A stretch of DNA of 17,368 nucleotides. It comes from an uncultured Oscillospiraceae bacterium (lineage in GTDB: Bacteria > Bacillota > Clostridia > Oscillospirales > Oscillospiraceae). Location: positions 1 through 17,368 of the forward strand of contig CAKTKB010000020.1 in NCBI GenBank assembly GCA_934569195.1, written 5' to 3'. The first letter of the stretch is position 1. The number at the start of each line of letters is the position of its first letter. The position numbers were made by a program, and so were the translations under genes. Of this stretch, positions 6,542-14,275 are shown in pieces. Under the pieces are notes generated by a model. It was not told the origin of the DNA, made no database searches, and saw nothing but the letters and a program-made list of their open reading frames with translations.

Positions 6542-7240
6542 TTATATACCCGCGTCGGCAGATGCCGGGGGAACGGGGGAAATATCGCCTAAGGAATGGA
6601 TAAAGCGGGTAAAAGCCTCCCGATCCTCGGCACGGAAATAGGCGGAGCCTGCCACAAGGGCATCCGCACCGTTGGCAGCGCACAGCGGCGCCGTATTTCT
6701 ATCCACGCCTCCGTCTACGGAAAGCAGGCAGTGCCATCCGCCGTCCTGCACGGCGTGCCGCAGCTCGGTGAGCTTGCTCAGCTGCTCCGGCATAAATTTC
6801 TGACCGCCAAAGCCCGGCTCCACCGTCATCACCAGAACCAGATCGCAGAAGGGCAAATAGGGGAGCACCGCCTGGGCGGGGGTACCCGGGCGCAGAGAAA
6901 TGCCGGCCTTTGCGCCCAGCGCGCGAATCTTCTTCAGAGCGGAAATGTTTTCCGCCTGCGTATCCGCCTCCAGATGAATGGTTACATAGTCCGCGCCGGC
7001 TTTGACAAACCGCTCTACATACCGAATGGGCTTCTGAATCATCAGATGCACGTCCAGCTTCAGATCCGTGACCTTGCGGACGGCCTGCACAATCGGGAAG
7101 CCGACGGTTATGTTGGGGACAAACATGCCGTCCATTACATCAATATGGATCCAATCGCTGCCGCCTGCTGACATCTGGCGGATATCCCGCTCCAAATTGG
7201 CAAAGTCCGCGGCTAAGATAGATGGGGCAAATTGAATCAT
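6542..7240 (-). CDS. rpe: Ribulose-phosphate 3-epimerase
   Basis: This 232-residue TIM-barrel enzyme interconverts D-ribulose 5-phosphate and D-xylulose 5-phosphate in the pentose phosphate pathway. Visible signatures are the N-terminal APSILAADFANL, metal and catalytic residues His32 and Asp34 in HIDVMDGMFVPN, His65 in LDVHLMI, the MTVEPGFGGQKF loop, and the second catalytic Asp in LSVDGGVDRNT, followed by the phosphate-binding VAGSAYF. The ATG at 7240 has AGGAGG 5 bases upstream; an in-frame ATG at 7288 would add an unrelated 16-residue tail containing the ribosome site. The C-terminus carries a short extension, ISPVPPASADAGI. A promoter with a 17-base spacer lies at 7383-7411. In many Firmicutes rpe sits with rsgA and prkC; here it stands alone. 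Confidence 0.96.
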   Translation of the reverse strand: MIQFAPSILAADFANLERDIRQMSAGGSDWIHIDVMDGMFVPNITVGFPIVQAVRKVTDLKLDVHLMIQKPIRYVERFVKAGADYVTIHLEADTQAENISALKKIRALGAKAGISLRPGTPAQAVLPYLPFCDLVLVMTVEPGFGGQKFMPEQLSKLTELRHAVQDGGWHCLLSVDGGVDRNTAPLCAANGADALVAGSAYFRAEDREAFTRFIHSLGDISPVPPASADAGI

Positions 7241-7347
7241 GTCTTCCTCCTGCTGATGACAACGGCACAATTTATACATTCGGCGCATAGAGATGGTTGC
7301 GGGGAATCAGGGAATAGAGCCGGCCGTTTCCCGTCCCGCTTGCAATA

Positions 7348-7366
7348 GGGGCTGCAAAGCAGCCCC
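7348..7366 (-). repeat. Hairpin in the rpe leader
   Basis: GGGGCTGC (7348-7355) and GCAGCCCC (7359-7366) form a perfect 8-bp stem with a 3-base loop, starting about 10 bases after the predicted rpe transcription start. There is no T-tract on either strand. It resembles the 5'-end hairpin of the neighbouring scaffold operon. I could not match it to a known riboswitch. Confidence 0.5.
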
Positions 7367-7382
7367 AACCGGCAGCGGCTCG

Positions 7383-7411
7383 ATTATAACACATCCCGTA
7401 AGGGAATGCAA
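7383..7411 (-). promoter_or_regulatory. Predicted rpe promoter
   Basis: On the minus strand the -35 is TTGCAT (7406-7411) and the -10 is an exact TATAAT (7383-7388), spaced 17 bases apart. The start would be near 7376, giving a leader of about 135 bases before the rpe ATG. Confidence 0.8.
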
Positions 7412-7419
7412 TTCTCATC

Positions 7420-7448
7420 TTGTAGTTTTGCCGAATACATGATATTAT
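7420..7448 (+). promoter_or_regulatory. Predicted promoter of the TraX-family gene
   Basis: The -35 is TTGTAG (7420-7425) and the -10 is TATTAT (7443-7448), with a 17-base spacer. This would give a leader of only about 15 bases before the ATG at 7470. The boxes are imperfect but correctly spaced, and they sit back-to-back with the rpe promoter. Confidence 0.5.
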
Positions 7449-7469
7449 GGCGAAGCAGGGGGGATTGCC

Positions 7470-8153
7470 ATGAAAAAAAGAGGTCTTTCGCAGGAATGGC
7501 TGAAGCTTATCGCCTGCATCAGTATGCTTATTGACCACGTCGGGGCCGCCTTTTTCCCGGACGTGGTGTTTCTGCGGATTTTGGGGCGGGTGGCCTTTCC
7601 CATTTATTGCTTTCTTCTGGTGGAGGGCATCTGCCATACGGGCAATCCGCGGCGCTATGCCGGACGTCTGGCCCTGGGGGCGATCGTATCCGAGCTGCCG
7701 TTCGATCTGCTGTTCTGGGGCGTCCCCACGCTGGCGCATCAGAGCGTTATGCTGACCCTCCTTCTGGGCTTCTGCATGGCCCAGTGGATGCGGCACAGCC
7801 GCCTTCGGATTCTGCCGCTGCTTTTGTGCGGTCTGGCTGCGGAATTTCTACAGACGGACTACGGAATCACCGGAATCTTGATTATTTATCTCTTCCTGGT
7901 TACCCGGGACGTACCCCACAGGCTCCTGCTGCAAGGTATTCTGCTTGGGCTGATCTGCTGGACGTCAAACAGCGCCGTGCTCACCATCCGGACGCTCCGG
8001 ATTCCAATCGAGTTTTTTGCCGTTGCGGCAATGGTCCCAATTGCGGCTTATTCCGGGGAGAAGAGGAGCCGCAGCCCCCACCTCCAGCGGGCATTCTACC
8101 TTTTTTACCCCGTACACATGTGTGTGCTGCTGCTCATTCGATTCTTTTCTTGA
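7470..8153 (+). CDS. TraX-family integral membrane protein (acyltransferase-like)
   Basis: This 227-residue polytopic membrane protein belongs to the TraX family, whose F-plasmid member acetylates pilin. Chromosomal TraX-like proteins are frequent in Clostridia and their substrates are unknown. Family marks are the opening LKLIACISMLIDHVGAAFF with a membrane-embedded His-Asp, LRILGRVAFPIYCFLLVEG, and a tail YLFYPVHMCVLLLIRFF that repeats the (Y/F)P-x-H theme. About 7-8 hydrophobic segments are visible. The start at 7470 is preceded by a GGGGGG purine run about 6 bases upstream. It diverges from rpe and is followed by a GC-rich 197-base gap before the convergent sigma-like gene. No conjugation gene is attached to it directly, so a link to the VirD4-like ATPase further right is not supported. 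Confidence 0.88.
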   Translation: MKKRGLSQEWLKLIACISMLIDHVGAAFFPDVVFLRILGRVAFPIYCFLLVEGICHTGNPRRYAGRLALGAIVSELPFDLLFWGVPTLAHQSVMLTLLLGFCMAQWMRHSRLRILPLLLCGLAAEFLQTDYGITGILIIYLFLVTRDVPHRLLLQGILLGLICWTSNSAVLTIRTLRIPIEFFAVAAMVPIAAYSGEKRSRSPHLQRAFYLFYPVHMCVLLLIRFFS

Positions 8154-8304
8154 AAAAATACCGGCCGGGTGGTAAAATTTCCCCGGGGCAACCGTGCGGG
8201 AGTGAGAAAAGATCCGGCGGAAGGCGGGAGATTTTTCATCCCCGGGCGTATTTATTCCTGGAAAGCGGATAGCAGGGCCCGCCGGGACGCGCGGACATGG
8301 GAAT

Positions 8305-8336
8305 GGAGGGCCGGCCCCTATCGGGGACAACCCTCC
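8305..8336 (-). terminator. GC-rich hairpin between the convergent TraX and sigma-like genes
   Basis: GGAGGG (8305-8310) pairs with CCCTCC (8331-8336), and an inner CCCC (8315-8318) pairs with GGGG (8323-8326). It lies 15 bases beyond the stop of the minus-strand gene. No T-tract follows on either strand, so its action as a terminator is uncertain. The left part of this 197-base gap shows only CCCCGGGG-type palindromes. Confidence 0.4.
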
Positions 8337-8350
8337 GGATCGGACAATTG

Positions 8351-9244
8351 TTACTTCAGACGCTTGCCCGCTCTGTAAACGAGACGACTGATCTGACAGG
8401 CGATCTGCTCCGGGTCCTGGGTGTCCGCCTTGACGGACTCGGCAGTCAGCGGATGGTCGGCGACGATGCTCCGGATTTCCGGGAGGGTCAGGTTGCTCTG
8501 CTTGGCTGCCTTGGAGAGGACCCATGCGTAGGCCGGCTTGCAGCCCTTATCCAGGATCAGACCGGCCAGCTCCCGGGGTTTCATGGACAGGTGGGTGCAG
8601 GCAAGGCGGCAGAGGGCTTCCGAGGGATGCTTGCCCAGAAGGGTAAGCTCACGAAGCATCGTATCATGCCTTTCTGCCCGCTCCTTTGCCAGCTGAGCCA
8701 GGCGCTCCTCTTGGAAGGTGCGGAGCGTTTCCTGGGTGAGGTAAAGGCGCGCCGGTTCATATGTATTGTCCCCCAGGATATCCTCGTAGGTATATGTATC
8801 CGCGCTGTCGGCGCTGCGCCCCTTCCTGGCGGCGTTCAGAGAGACAATCTGCATACCGTCAGAGGGAAGCTTGCGCAGACAATCGGTGACCATATTGTTA
8901 CAGATTACATAACAGTAATTCTTCTGCTTCTCAAGGGGCTGGCGCAGGACGAGATCGAGCTTATCGATTACCTTGATCATGCAGTCCGTCTCGATGGCAT
9001 CCCGTGTGGCTGCGCCGAGAGCCTCAAGCATATCGATTTTTGCAGAATTGCCGGGAAGGGTTTCTCCGTCGGCATTTTTACCGCCGGTTTTGGAGAGAAG
9101 GGCAAAGTGGCAGAAGTCCTTCAGCGCGAACCAGAATGCATCGTACAAGGCCGGATCGGCCATCAGCACCTCGCGGGTAGAGATGCCCTCCTGGTGGACG
9201 GTGTTCAGAATATTTACAAAAGTGGTGCAAGTAGCCTTTTTCAT
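8351..9244 (-). CDS. Hypothetical protein with weak sigma-factor region 2 resemblance
   Basis: This 297-residue soluble protein is not one I can assign to a family with confidence. The stretch KNYCYVICNNMVTDCLRK (residues 108-125) followed by VSLN (134-137) and an acidic DILGDN resembles sigma-70 region 2, where an aromatic-rich helix with an N..D.LRK pattern precedes VSL(D/N). An obvious region 4 helix-turn-helix is missing, although the end RLVYRAGKRLK is basic. Cysteines are unusually frequent in the N-terminal half. The ATG at 9244 has GAGGAG 9 bases upstream. It diverges from the VirD4-like operon across a 194-base region, the usual arrangement for a dedicated regulator. It could equally be a non-regulatory member of the accessory locus. 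Confidence 0.6.
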   Translation of the reverse strand: MKKATCTTFVNILNTVHQEGISTREVLMADPALYDAFWFALKDFCHFALLSKTGGKNADGETLPGNSAKIDMLEALGAATRDAIETDCMIKVIDKLDLVLRQPLEKQKNYCYVICNNMVTDCLRKLPSDGMQIVSLNAARKGRSADSADTYTYEDILGDNTYEPARLYLTQETLRTFQEERLAQLAKERAERHDTMLRELTLLGKHPSEALCRLACTHLSMKPRELAGLILDKGCKPAYAWVLSKAAKQSNLTLPEIRSIVADHPLTAESVKADTQDPEQIACQISRLVYRAGKRLK

Positions 9245-9438
9245 GATGGGACGCTCCTCTTGATTTGGATTGAGGGTGGAGCCGCAAACATGGTTTATGG
9301 CTTGTCCTGCCCCCTGGTTTTATTAGACAAGAGAGCAAATTAGAAAAAAATAGGCCTCGTTGAGAAAGAATTCTCCTAACCGGGTTATTTCAAGAGATGT
9401 TTAGAGAAGATTCCAGAAAGCAGAGAGGAGCGCGGAGA
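9245..9438. promoter_or_regulatory. Divergent intergenic region with inverted repeats
   Basis: This 194-base region must hold the promoters of both the sigma-like gene and the accessory operon. It contains an inverted pair CTTGTC (9301-9306) and GACAAG (9326-9331) separated by 19 bases, and GAGAA-AGAA-TTCTC (9362-9375), which overlaps the palindrome AGAATTCT. I found no well-spaced -35/-10 pair on either strand, consistent with an alternative sigma factor or an activator-dependent promoter. Confidence 0.4.
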
Positions 9439-10533
9439 ATGCCTGGGACAATCGAAGAAAAAACCCTGATGCAATCGCTCCTGGATTGCTTTTCCTCCTC
9501 AAAAACGGTTATCAAATATGTGGTGGAGAAGGAGACTGACGGACGAAAAAAATACGAGATACCCCTTAACAATGTTGAGGAATGGTGGAAATTGCTCTTC
9601 AGCAAGAACATTGTCGCATTGTCTATTGGGCCTCGGAGCCAGACCAAGACCCTCAGCAGGGATGCCTTGAGTGCATTTGTCCGGCACGTCGTCAACGATA
9701 AGAACAAAAGCATTTTGGAGAAAAACCTGGTCCCGCACTTTCGGGGGCCGCATTGCCGGGAGCTGATATCCGGCGAGGTCTCCCATCTGGAGCAAACGAT
9801 TGATCTGGGGGTCCGTGCCGCCAAAAGTGTGTGGCCCCCTCGTTCCGATACGCTGCCTGGGGAAAGACTTAAGGCGTCTGACGAGGTACAGATTCATTAT
9901 GAGGATGCCATCCGGTTCCTGATGCAGCTGTTCTGCGGCGCTCCCTATGAGATTCTGCTGGCCCGATATGCCTGGTTCGCCGCGTGCATTCGTACCAGCG
10001 CGCCAATCGTTGAGCACTATACGACCCACCAGGTCTTGTCCATATTTGCCTGCGCCCTTATCCTGTGCCTGAATATTGAGGAGACAGCCGACATCAATAC
10101 GAATATCGAATCCTACATAAGGTCTGTGATCCCCCTGCCTGAAGAGGAGGCACAGCCCGGAGGGGAAGCTGCGCCGCAGGGGAGGGCCTATGCGGCGGAG
10201 CGCGTCGGCTATGGGATGGTACAGCCCCAGAAGGAGAGTCCGGCCGCAGCCGATATGGAGCTGACCATTAATAGGGCGGCTTTTAAGATCAACCATTACG
10301 AAATCCGGAAGAACGGAAAACCCCTGGATGAGAATAATGAGAATGCGAAATATATCACAAAGGAAATCATTGACGCCTATTTGGCAGATGTTTATAACGA
10401 CATTCTGGGCATCAGCGCACAGGTATGGACCGCCTTTAACATCGAGCAAAAGACGCAGGCCATATTGATCGCATACCGCTATGAAGAGAGCTGCATTCAC
10501 GATCTGACGCTGGATCCAAACAATAGACTGTAA
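9439..10533 (+). CDS. Hypothetical protein, first gene of the VirD4-like operon
   Basis: This 364-residue predicted soluble protein is not recognised. It appears to have an N-terminal mixed alpha/beta part (TVIKYVVEKETDGRKKYEIP), a helical middle with a moderately hydrophobic segment HQVLSIFACALILCLNI, a low-complexity proline/alanine/glycine linker near residues 235-270, and a C-terminal helical domain from about NRAAFKINHYEIRKNGK to the end. The ATG at 9439 has GAGGAG 8 bases upstream; an in-frame ATG at 9397 has no ribosome site and would add a basic tail. It ends 17 bases before the VirD4-like gene, so the products are probably made together. The two-domain layout suggests an adaptor or substrate protein for the ATPase, but that is inference from position alone. 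Confidence 0.75.
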   Translation: MPGTIEEKTLMQSLLDCFSSSKTVIKYVVEKETDGRKKYEIPLNNVEEWWKLLFSKNIVALSIGPRSQTKTLSRDALSAFVRHVVNDKNKSILEKNLVPHFRGPHCRELISGEVSHLEQTIDLGVRAAKSVWPPRSDTLPGERLKASDEVQIHYEDAIRFLMQLFCGAPYEILLARYAWFAACIRTSAPIVEHYTTHQVLSIFACALILCLNIEETADINTNIESYIRSVIPLPEEEAQPGGEAAPQGRAYAAERVGYGMVQPQKESPAAADMELTINRAAFKINHYEIRKNGKPLDENNENAKYITKEIIDAYLADVYNDILGISAQVWTAFNIEQKTQAILIAYRYEESCIHDLTLDPNNRL

Positions 10534-10550
10534 CCGGGAGGACACAACAG

Positions 10551-12305
10551 ATGGCCGAAAATACGAATCTTGAGAGCAAGGAGCGCCTGTTCAAGGAGTT
10601 TTCCCATTATTCGGTTGGCGAGAAAAACCCTGCTAAGATTTTTCACCACAGACAGAGAGGCACGTATGTGGGGGGCGTCCCCCTGGCGTACGACCCGGAG
10701 CGCAGCTTACTTGCCATCGATTCCTCGGATACGCACACCCTGATATGGGGCTCCACCGGATCACTCAAAACCAGGTGCGTCGTTGAGCCGACGGTGAAAA
10801 TCATCGGCAAATCCGGGGAGAGTATGATTATCAATGACCCAAAGGCGGAGATACACAACCGGTGCGCGGCCGAGCTGCAGGAGGAGGGCTATCACGTAAT
10901 CGTGATCAACATCCGGGACCCGGAGCTTGGAAACGCATGGAATCCCCTGGCCATTCCTTATAGGTTCTATCTTGCGGGGGATGTGGACAGAGCGGCGGAG
11001 TTTGCCAATGACGTTGCCCACAACCTCATGATGGAGGAGATTTCTGCGAAGGATCCGTTTTGGGATTACAGCGCGTCGGATTGCCTGTTTGGCCTGATTT
11101 TGTTCCTGTTCCGGTATGCAAAGGACCATCATCTGGATGAGTCGGCGGTCAATATGAGCAGCCTGATGAAGCTGCGGCAGAAGCTGTTCAAGAATACGAC
11201 CGGGACATTCAAAGCGGCAGGCTCTCTGCTGTGGAAATATGGCTCGGAGGACGAGTTGGTTGAGGCAAGTCTCAGCGGCTCTATCTATGCGCCGAACGAT
11301 ACGCGCAACTCCATCTTGTCGGTGTTTGACCAAAAAATGCGGGCCTTTACGATTCGTCCGTCCCTGCTGGATATGCTTGCCAATAATGATATTGACATTG
11401 GCGAAATCGGAGAAGGAAAGTGCGCGGTTTTTCTGATTATTCCCGACGAAAAGAGCACATACAACAGCCTGGTAAGCCTTTTTGTCAAGCAGGCATATGA
11501 GTATCTCATTTACAAGGCATCCACCGACGAGGACCTGAAGCTCAAGTGCAGGGTGAACTTTGTGCTCGACGAATTTTCCTCGCTCCCGCCCATATCCTCT
11601 ATGTCCAATCTGATTTCGGCCGCGCGGTCCCGGGATATTCGCTTTATTCTTGCCGTCCAGGGACAGCATCAGCTGATTAAGCGGTACGGCGATGAGGCGG
11701 AGACGATTAAGAGCAACTGTGTCAACTGGATTTTTCTCACAAGCCGGGAATACGACTTGCTCAGAGAAATTTCGGACCTTTGCGGTGAGCAGCGCAACCG
11801 GACGCCGAACCTGTCTGTCTACGATTTGCAGCACTTCAGCAAGGAAAAGTGCGAAGCTTTGGTTTTATGCGGCAGACTAAAGCCGGCAAAGGTCAATCTT
11901 CTGGACATCGATCGATTCGGTGACCGGGAATATACCATTCCGGAGTTTGTCCGTCTGCCCAGGCATCCCAGGAAAACGGTTGATTTTGAACTGTCGGAGG
12001 AGATCAAGAGCCGGTTGACGCCCGTTCCCAGCGGCAATCTGTATGATCCGTTTCAAGACGCGTCGCCGACGCGGCCGGGACAGCAGACGGCAGCTCCGAA
12101 GGATGCGTCCACCATGCCCAAGGGATTTGAGGCTTTCTTGGAATCTGCAAAGAAAAAGAGCGTCGACGAGGATATTCGGAGCTTGGATACGATGGAGGTC
12201 CGGACAGAAGCGGATATTGACAATTTGATCCGTCTGACCGACAGGAAAATCGCCGAACTGGAAGCGGCAGCTGCCCGGGATGGGGACGACGGCGGCAAGG
12301 CATAA
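10551..12305 (+). CDS. VirD4/TraG-like coupling ATPase lacking N-terminal membrane segments
   Basis: This 584-residue P-loop ATPase is of the type IV secretion coupling-protein class, hexameric motors that feed DNA or protein to a channel. Walker A is GSTGSLKTR (residues 67-75), followed by the family mark MIINDPKAEIHN (DPK at 96-98). Walker B is NFVLDEFSSLPP (Asp340-Glu341), followed by LISAARSRDIRFILAVQGQHQL with the conserved glutamine near 370. The helical all-alpha insertion lies between about 145 and 260. Family members normally begin with two membrane helices; here the first ~60 residues are hydrophilic and no membrane segment is seen anywhere, so the motor is predicted to be cytosolic. 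The C-terminal ~90 residues are charged and low-complexity. The start has GGGAGG 9 bases upstream. No relaxase or VirB-type channel genes occur in the window, so it may serve another assembly. Confidence 0.88.
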   Translation: MAENTNLESKERLFKEFSHYSVGEKNPAKIFHHRQRGTYVGGVPLAYDPERSLLAIDSSDTHTLIWGSTGSLKTRCVVEPTVKIIGKSGESMIINDPKAEIHNRCAAELQEEGYHVIVINIRDPELGNAWNPLAIPYRFYLAGDVDRAAEFANDVAHNLMMEEISAKDPFWDYSASDCLFGLILFLFRYAKDHHLDESAVNMSSLMKLRQKLFKNTTGTFKAAGSLLWKYGSEDELVEASLSGSIYAPNDTRNSILSVFDQKMRAFTIRPSLLDMLANNDIDIGEIGEGKCAVFLIIPDEKSTYNSLVSLFVKQAYEYLIYKASTDEDLKLKCRVNFVLDEFSSLPPISSMSNLISAARSRDIRFILAVQGQHQLIKRYGDEAETIKSNCVNWIFLTSREYDLLREISDLCGEQRNRTPNLSVYDLQHFSKEKCEALVLCGRLKPAKVNLLDIDRFGDREYTIPEFVRLPRHPRKTVDFELSEEIKSRLTPVPSGNLYDPFQDASPTRPGQQTAAPKDASTMPKGFEAFLESAKKKSVDEDIRSLDTMEVRTEADIDNLIRLTDRKIAELEAAAARDGDDGGKA

Positions 12306-12323
12306 ATGCAAGGAGGGATACAA

Positions 12324-13358
12324 ATGCCGAGAAAGGTTTCTATAGAGGCGCCGGTCACGGAGGAAGGCACGGAAAAAAAGAAGCAAAGCCCTGCCGTGCT
12401 TTCCGTGAAGCAGGCGACCGCAATCTGCCAGGGCTATATCACGGAGCTTAAACGGGCGGAACGATACCAGGAGGACAACCCTGCGGCGCGGGAATCTCTT
12501 TTTGAGACGGTGCAGGCGCTCACGGCCCAGCAGACGCAGATTGGCGATTCCACGCAGTTTCATAATTTGGCGGTGACGCTGGGGGACGGATTTGACGGCC
12601 TGGCCTGTGACGTCCTGGACTGCGGGCTGGCACGTTTTCCCATGAATGTGGATCTACTTGCGGACTATCTGATTTATGGGACAAATTGCGACCGGCTGGA
12701 GCGGTGTGCGGTGCATTTTGCTACGCTGGAATCGATTGAACAGTCCGAATGGACATGGCGCGGCTTCGCTTTTGCCATTTCCTATGTGCTTCAACTGAGA
12801 GATAATGTGGCTGCCACGGCCGCGGTACGCAGCGGCTATAAGAAAAAGGCGGCTGCACTTGCCCGGGCCTACAAAAAGTATCTGCCCTATGAGGAGGGCG
12901 GCTACCGGGAAGCGGCAAAGCTCATGGTAAGAAAACCGGAGCAGATGCTGCGATTGCTCGACGAGGCTTTGTCCAATGGACAGATAGGGTCGTGTCCCAC
13001 CTGTGCGTTTGAAAAGGCGGAGCTGCTGTTCAAGCAGAGAAAGTATGAGCAGGCACGCGGCGCGATCGATCGGAGCCTTACAGATTCCATCAATCAGACA
13101 CGGGGCTGGATCAAGGAGAACTACCTTCTCTTTTTGAGAGGACTGTGCGATTATGCTCTTTTGCTGCAGGATGCTCGTGCGGGCAAGCCGGTTGCAGAGG
13201 AGACGGTCCTGGGAATTTACGCGGATTTCAACAAAGCCCTGCGGGATCTGGAGGAGGACTATCGGAAAAAGATAAAATTGAGGACCCAGGATCTGGTGGA
13301 GGACACAAAGATCCAGGTGCCGGACGATATGGAGAGACTGCTGGATTTGATCGAATAA
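12324..13358 (+). CDS. Hypothetical helical (TPR-like) protein
   Basis: This 344-residue predicted all-helical soluble protein follows the VirD4-like ATPase after 18 bases. The stretch CAFEKAELLFKQRKYEQARGAIDRSL (about residues 230-255) has the spacing of a tetratricopeptide repeat, and weaker helix pairs occur on both sides (LARFPMNVDLLADYLIYGTN, YREAAKLMVRKPEQMLRLL). A CPTC pair precedes the repeat. The N-terminal ~30 residues are charged and probably disordered. I took the ATG at 12324, with AAGGAGG 7 bases upstream; the ATG at 12306 lies before that ribosome site. TPR-type proteins usually act as scaffolds or chaperones, so an adaptor role with the ATPase is a reasonable guess. I do not recognise the exact family. 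Confidence 0.75.
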   Translation: MPRKVSIEAPVTEEGTEKKKQSPAVLSVKQATAICQGYITELKRAERYQEDNPAARESLFETVQALTAQQTQIGDSTQFHNLAVTLGDGFDGLACDVLDCGLARFPMNVDLLADYLIYGTNCDRLERCAVHFATLESIEQSEWTWRGFAFAISYVLQLRDNVAATAAVRSGYKKKAAALARAYKKYLPYEEGGYREAAKLMVRKPEQMLRLLDEALSNGQIGSCPTCAFEKAELLFKQRKYEQARGAIDRSLTDSINQTRGWIKENYLLFLRGLCDYALLLQDARAGKPVAEETVLGIYADFNKALRDLEEDYRKKIKLRTQDLVEDTKIQVPDDMERLLDLIE

Positions 13359-13394
13359 CCGGCCGGAGCTTCTTGGCTGATTGAGGAGGTTTTT

Positions 13395-13853
13395 ATGTCT
13401 GAGTTGGAGGATCGAAAGGATACGCGGGAGGACCCCGCAGGCGAGACTGCCGAAGCGGATGCAAAGCCGGACCCCTTTGCATCCCTGAATAAGCTGCTTT
13501 CAGAAAGCCCGGAATTCAAAAGCGTGTTCGACTCCGTTATGCACATTCTTGGGGAGGACGATGGGGGCGAGGAGGAAGTCGAGGTCGAGTGTGTTGAGAT
13601 CGATGGGCATACGTACACGATCGAGCAGACGGTAGAGGTTGGCGGGCATACATATTGGTATCTCGTAAACGAGGATGACATTATGGATTTCCTGATTCAG
13701 AGAGTCCTTGTGGAGGACGGGAAGGAATATGCGATCGACCTGGATTCCGAGGAGGAGTTTGACCTGGTTTATGCGTACATTCAGCGCCAGAACCTTCAGA
13801 TGCTGAAGGAAATGCTCCGGAACGGCGGCGCGGACAAGCCGGAGTGCCCGTAA
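13395..13853 (+). CDS. Small acidic protein, DUF1292-like
   Basis: This 152-residue, strongly acidic soluble protein has a disordered N-terminus (residues 1-35). Its core has alternating strand patterns: VECVEIDGHTYTIEQTVEVG, then GHTYWYLVNEDDIMDFLIQR, then VLVEDGKEYAIDLDSEEEFDLVYAYI. These resemble the DUF1292 fold of small Firmicute proteins, in which an (I/V)-x-G-x-x-Y strand is followed by an acidic segment. The motif GHTY occurs twice. GAGGAGG lies 5 bases before the ATG. It is the last gene of the first accessory operon, which ends at the terminator 13926-13962. Its function is unknown; binding a basic partner is a plausible use of the acidic surface. Confidence 0.7.
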   Translation: MSELEDRKDTREDPAGETAEADAKPDPFASLNKLLSESPEFKSVFDSVMHILGEDDGGEEEVEVECVEIDGHTYTIEQTVEVGGHTYWYLVNEDDIMDFLIQRVLVEDGKEYAIDLDSEEEFDLVYAYIQRQNLQMLKEMLRNGGADKPECP

Positions 13854-13925
13854 GGGAAAGAAAAATTCCGGTCCGAGCACGCGTCTCTGACCGGAAAAGG
13901 GACAAACCACAACAGCCGAATAGGG

Positions 13926-13962
13926 GAGGACCTCAGATGAATGTCTGAGGCCCTCTTTTTTT
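13926..13962 (+). terminator. Strong Rho-independent terminator of the VirD4-like operon
   Basis: GAGG-A-CCTCAGA (13926-13937) pairs with TCTGAGG-C-CCTC (13944-13955) around a 6-base loop, with one internal mismatch, and is followed directly by seven T residues (13956-13962). It separates the ATPase operon from the ubiquitin-like operon. Confidence 0.92.
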
Positions 13963-14023
13963 GGAGAAAAATGCCATCCGGTGTGTAATCAGAGCTGTAA
14001 AAGCCGAAAGGGGAGGGCTACCG

Positions 14024-14128
14024 ATGTTCACGCTGACAAAAATCCGGACCGAGGAGAAAATCCGGAATGTTATCCGCAGGCCGGATGAGAAAACCGGGCG
14101 CAGCGCGGCGGCTGCCCATTGCTTTTAA
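14024..14128 (+). CDS. Possible small protein (34 aa)
   Basis: This short open frame starts with MFTLTKIRTEEKIRNVI, continues with a basic middle, and ends SAAAAHCF. It is preceded by a strong purine-rich ribosome site, GGGGAGGG, 6 bases before the ATG. The peptide is basic and would form one amphipathic helix. It lies after the terminator of the upstream operon and before the YbjN-like gene, so it could be a leader peptide of the second module. It is too short to judge by codon usage, and there is no recognisable family. Confidence 0.3.
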   Translation: MFTLTKIRTEEKIRNVIRRPDEKTGRSAAAAHCF

Positions 14129-14275
14129 CCGTTTTGCCATTGCCTGCGGCTGATGGGCACAGATGGTACAGGTACGCTCCGGAGCCGGAAAGAAGAAAGT
14201 GGAGATTTTCCAAACCATTCCGTATACACAGGCAGAAGCAAAAAACAACACGACAAAATGAAAGGATGTATCCAC

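Larger units (their letters stand above)
13854..14275. other. Intergenic boundary between the two accessory gene modules
   Basis: This 422-base stretch holds two hairpins at its left end. The first is TTCCGGTC (13866-13873) with GACCGGAA (13889-13896), which has a T-tract only on the minus strand. The second is the strong plus-strand terminator at 13926-13962. A possible 34-codon gene follows at 14024-14128. The remaining ~150 bases before the YbjN-like gene should contain its promoter, but I see no convincing -35/-10 pair. Confidence 0.6.

Noticed and set aside
7348..7366. Riboswitch in the rpe leader
   Set aside because: Only a single simple hairpin is visible in the ~135-base leader, with no terminator/antiterminator pair or known aptamer motif.
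8297..9343. Open frame of 348 codons on the plus strand over the sigma-like gene
   Set aside because: The minus-strand frame has a ribosome site and coherent amphipathic helices; the plus frame lacks a ribosome site and its composition looks like reversed coding sequence.
9499..10545. Open frame of 348 codons on the minus strand over the first operon gene
   Set aside because: The plus-strand frame has a proper ribosome site and operon spacing, while the minus frame has no start signal and overlaps the next gene's ribosome site.
10761..11834. Open frame of 357 codons on the minus strand over the VirD4-like gene
   Set aside because: The plus strand carries Walker A, DPK and Walker B motifs; the minus frame has none and lacks a ribosome site.
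7470..12305. One conjugative element linking the TraX-family and VirD4-like genes
   Set aside because: TraX-family genes are common as lone chromosomal genes in Clostridia, the two are separated by a convergent gene, and no relaxase, VirB4 or channel gene is present in the window.
13866..13896. Plus-strand terminator formed by the TTCCGGTC/GACCGGAA hairpin
   Set aside because: No T-tract follows on the plus strand; the T-run is on the minus side, where there is no gene to terminate. The true plus-strand terminator is at 13926-13962.
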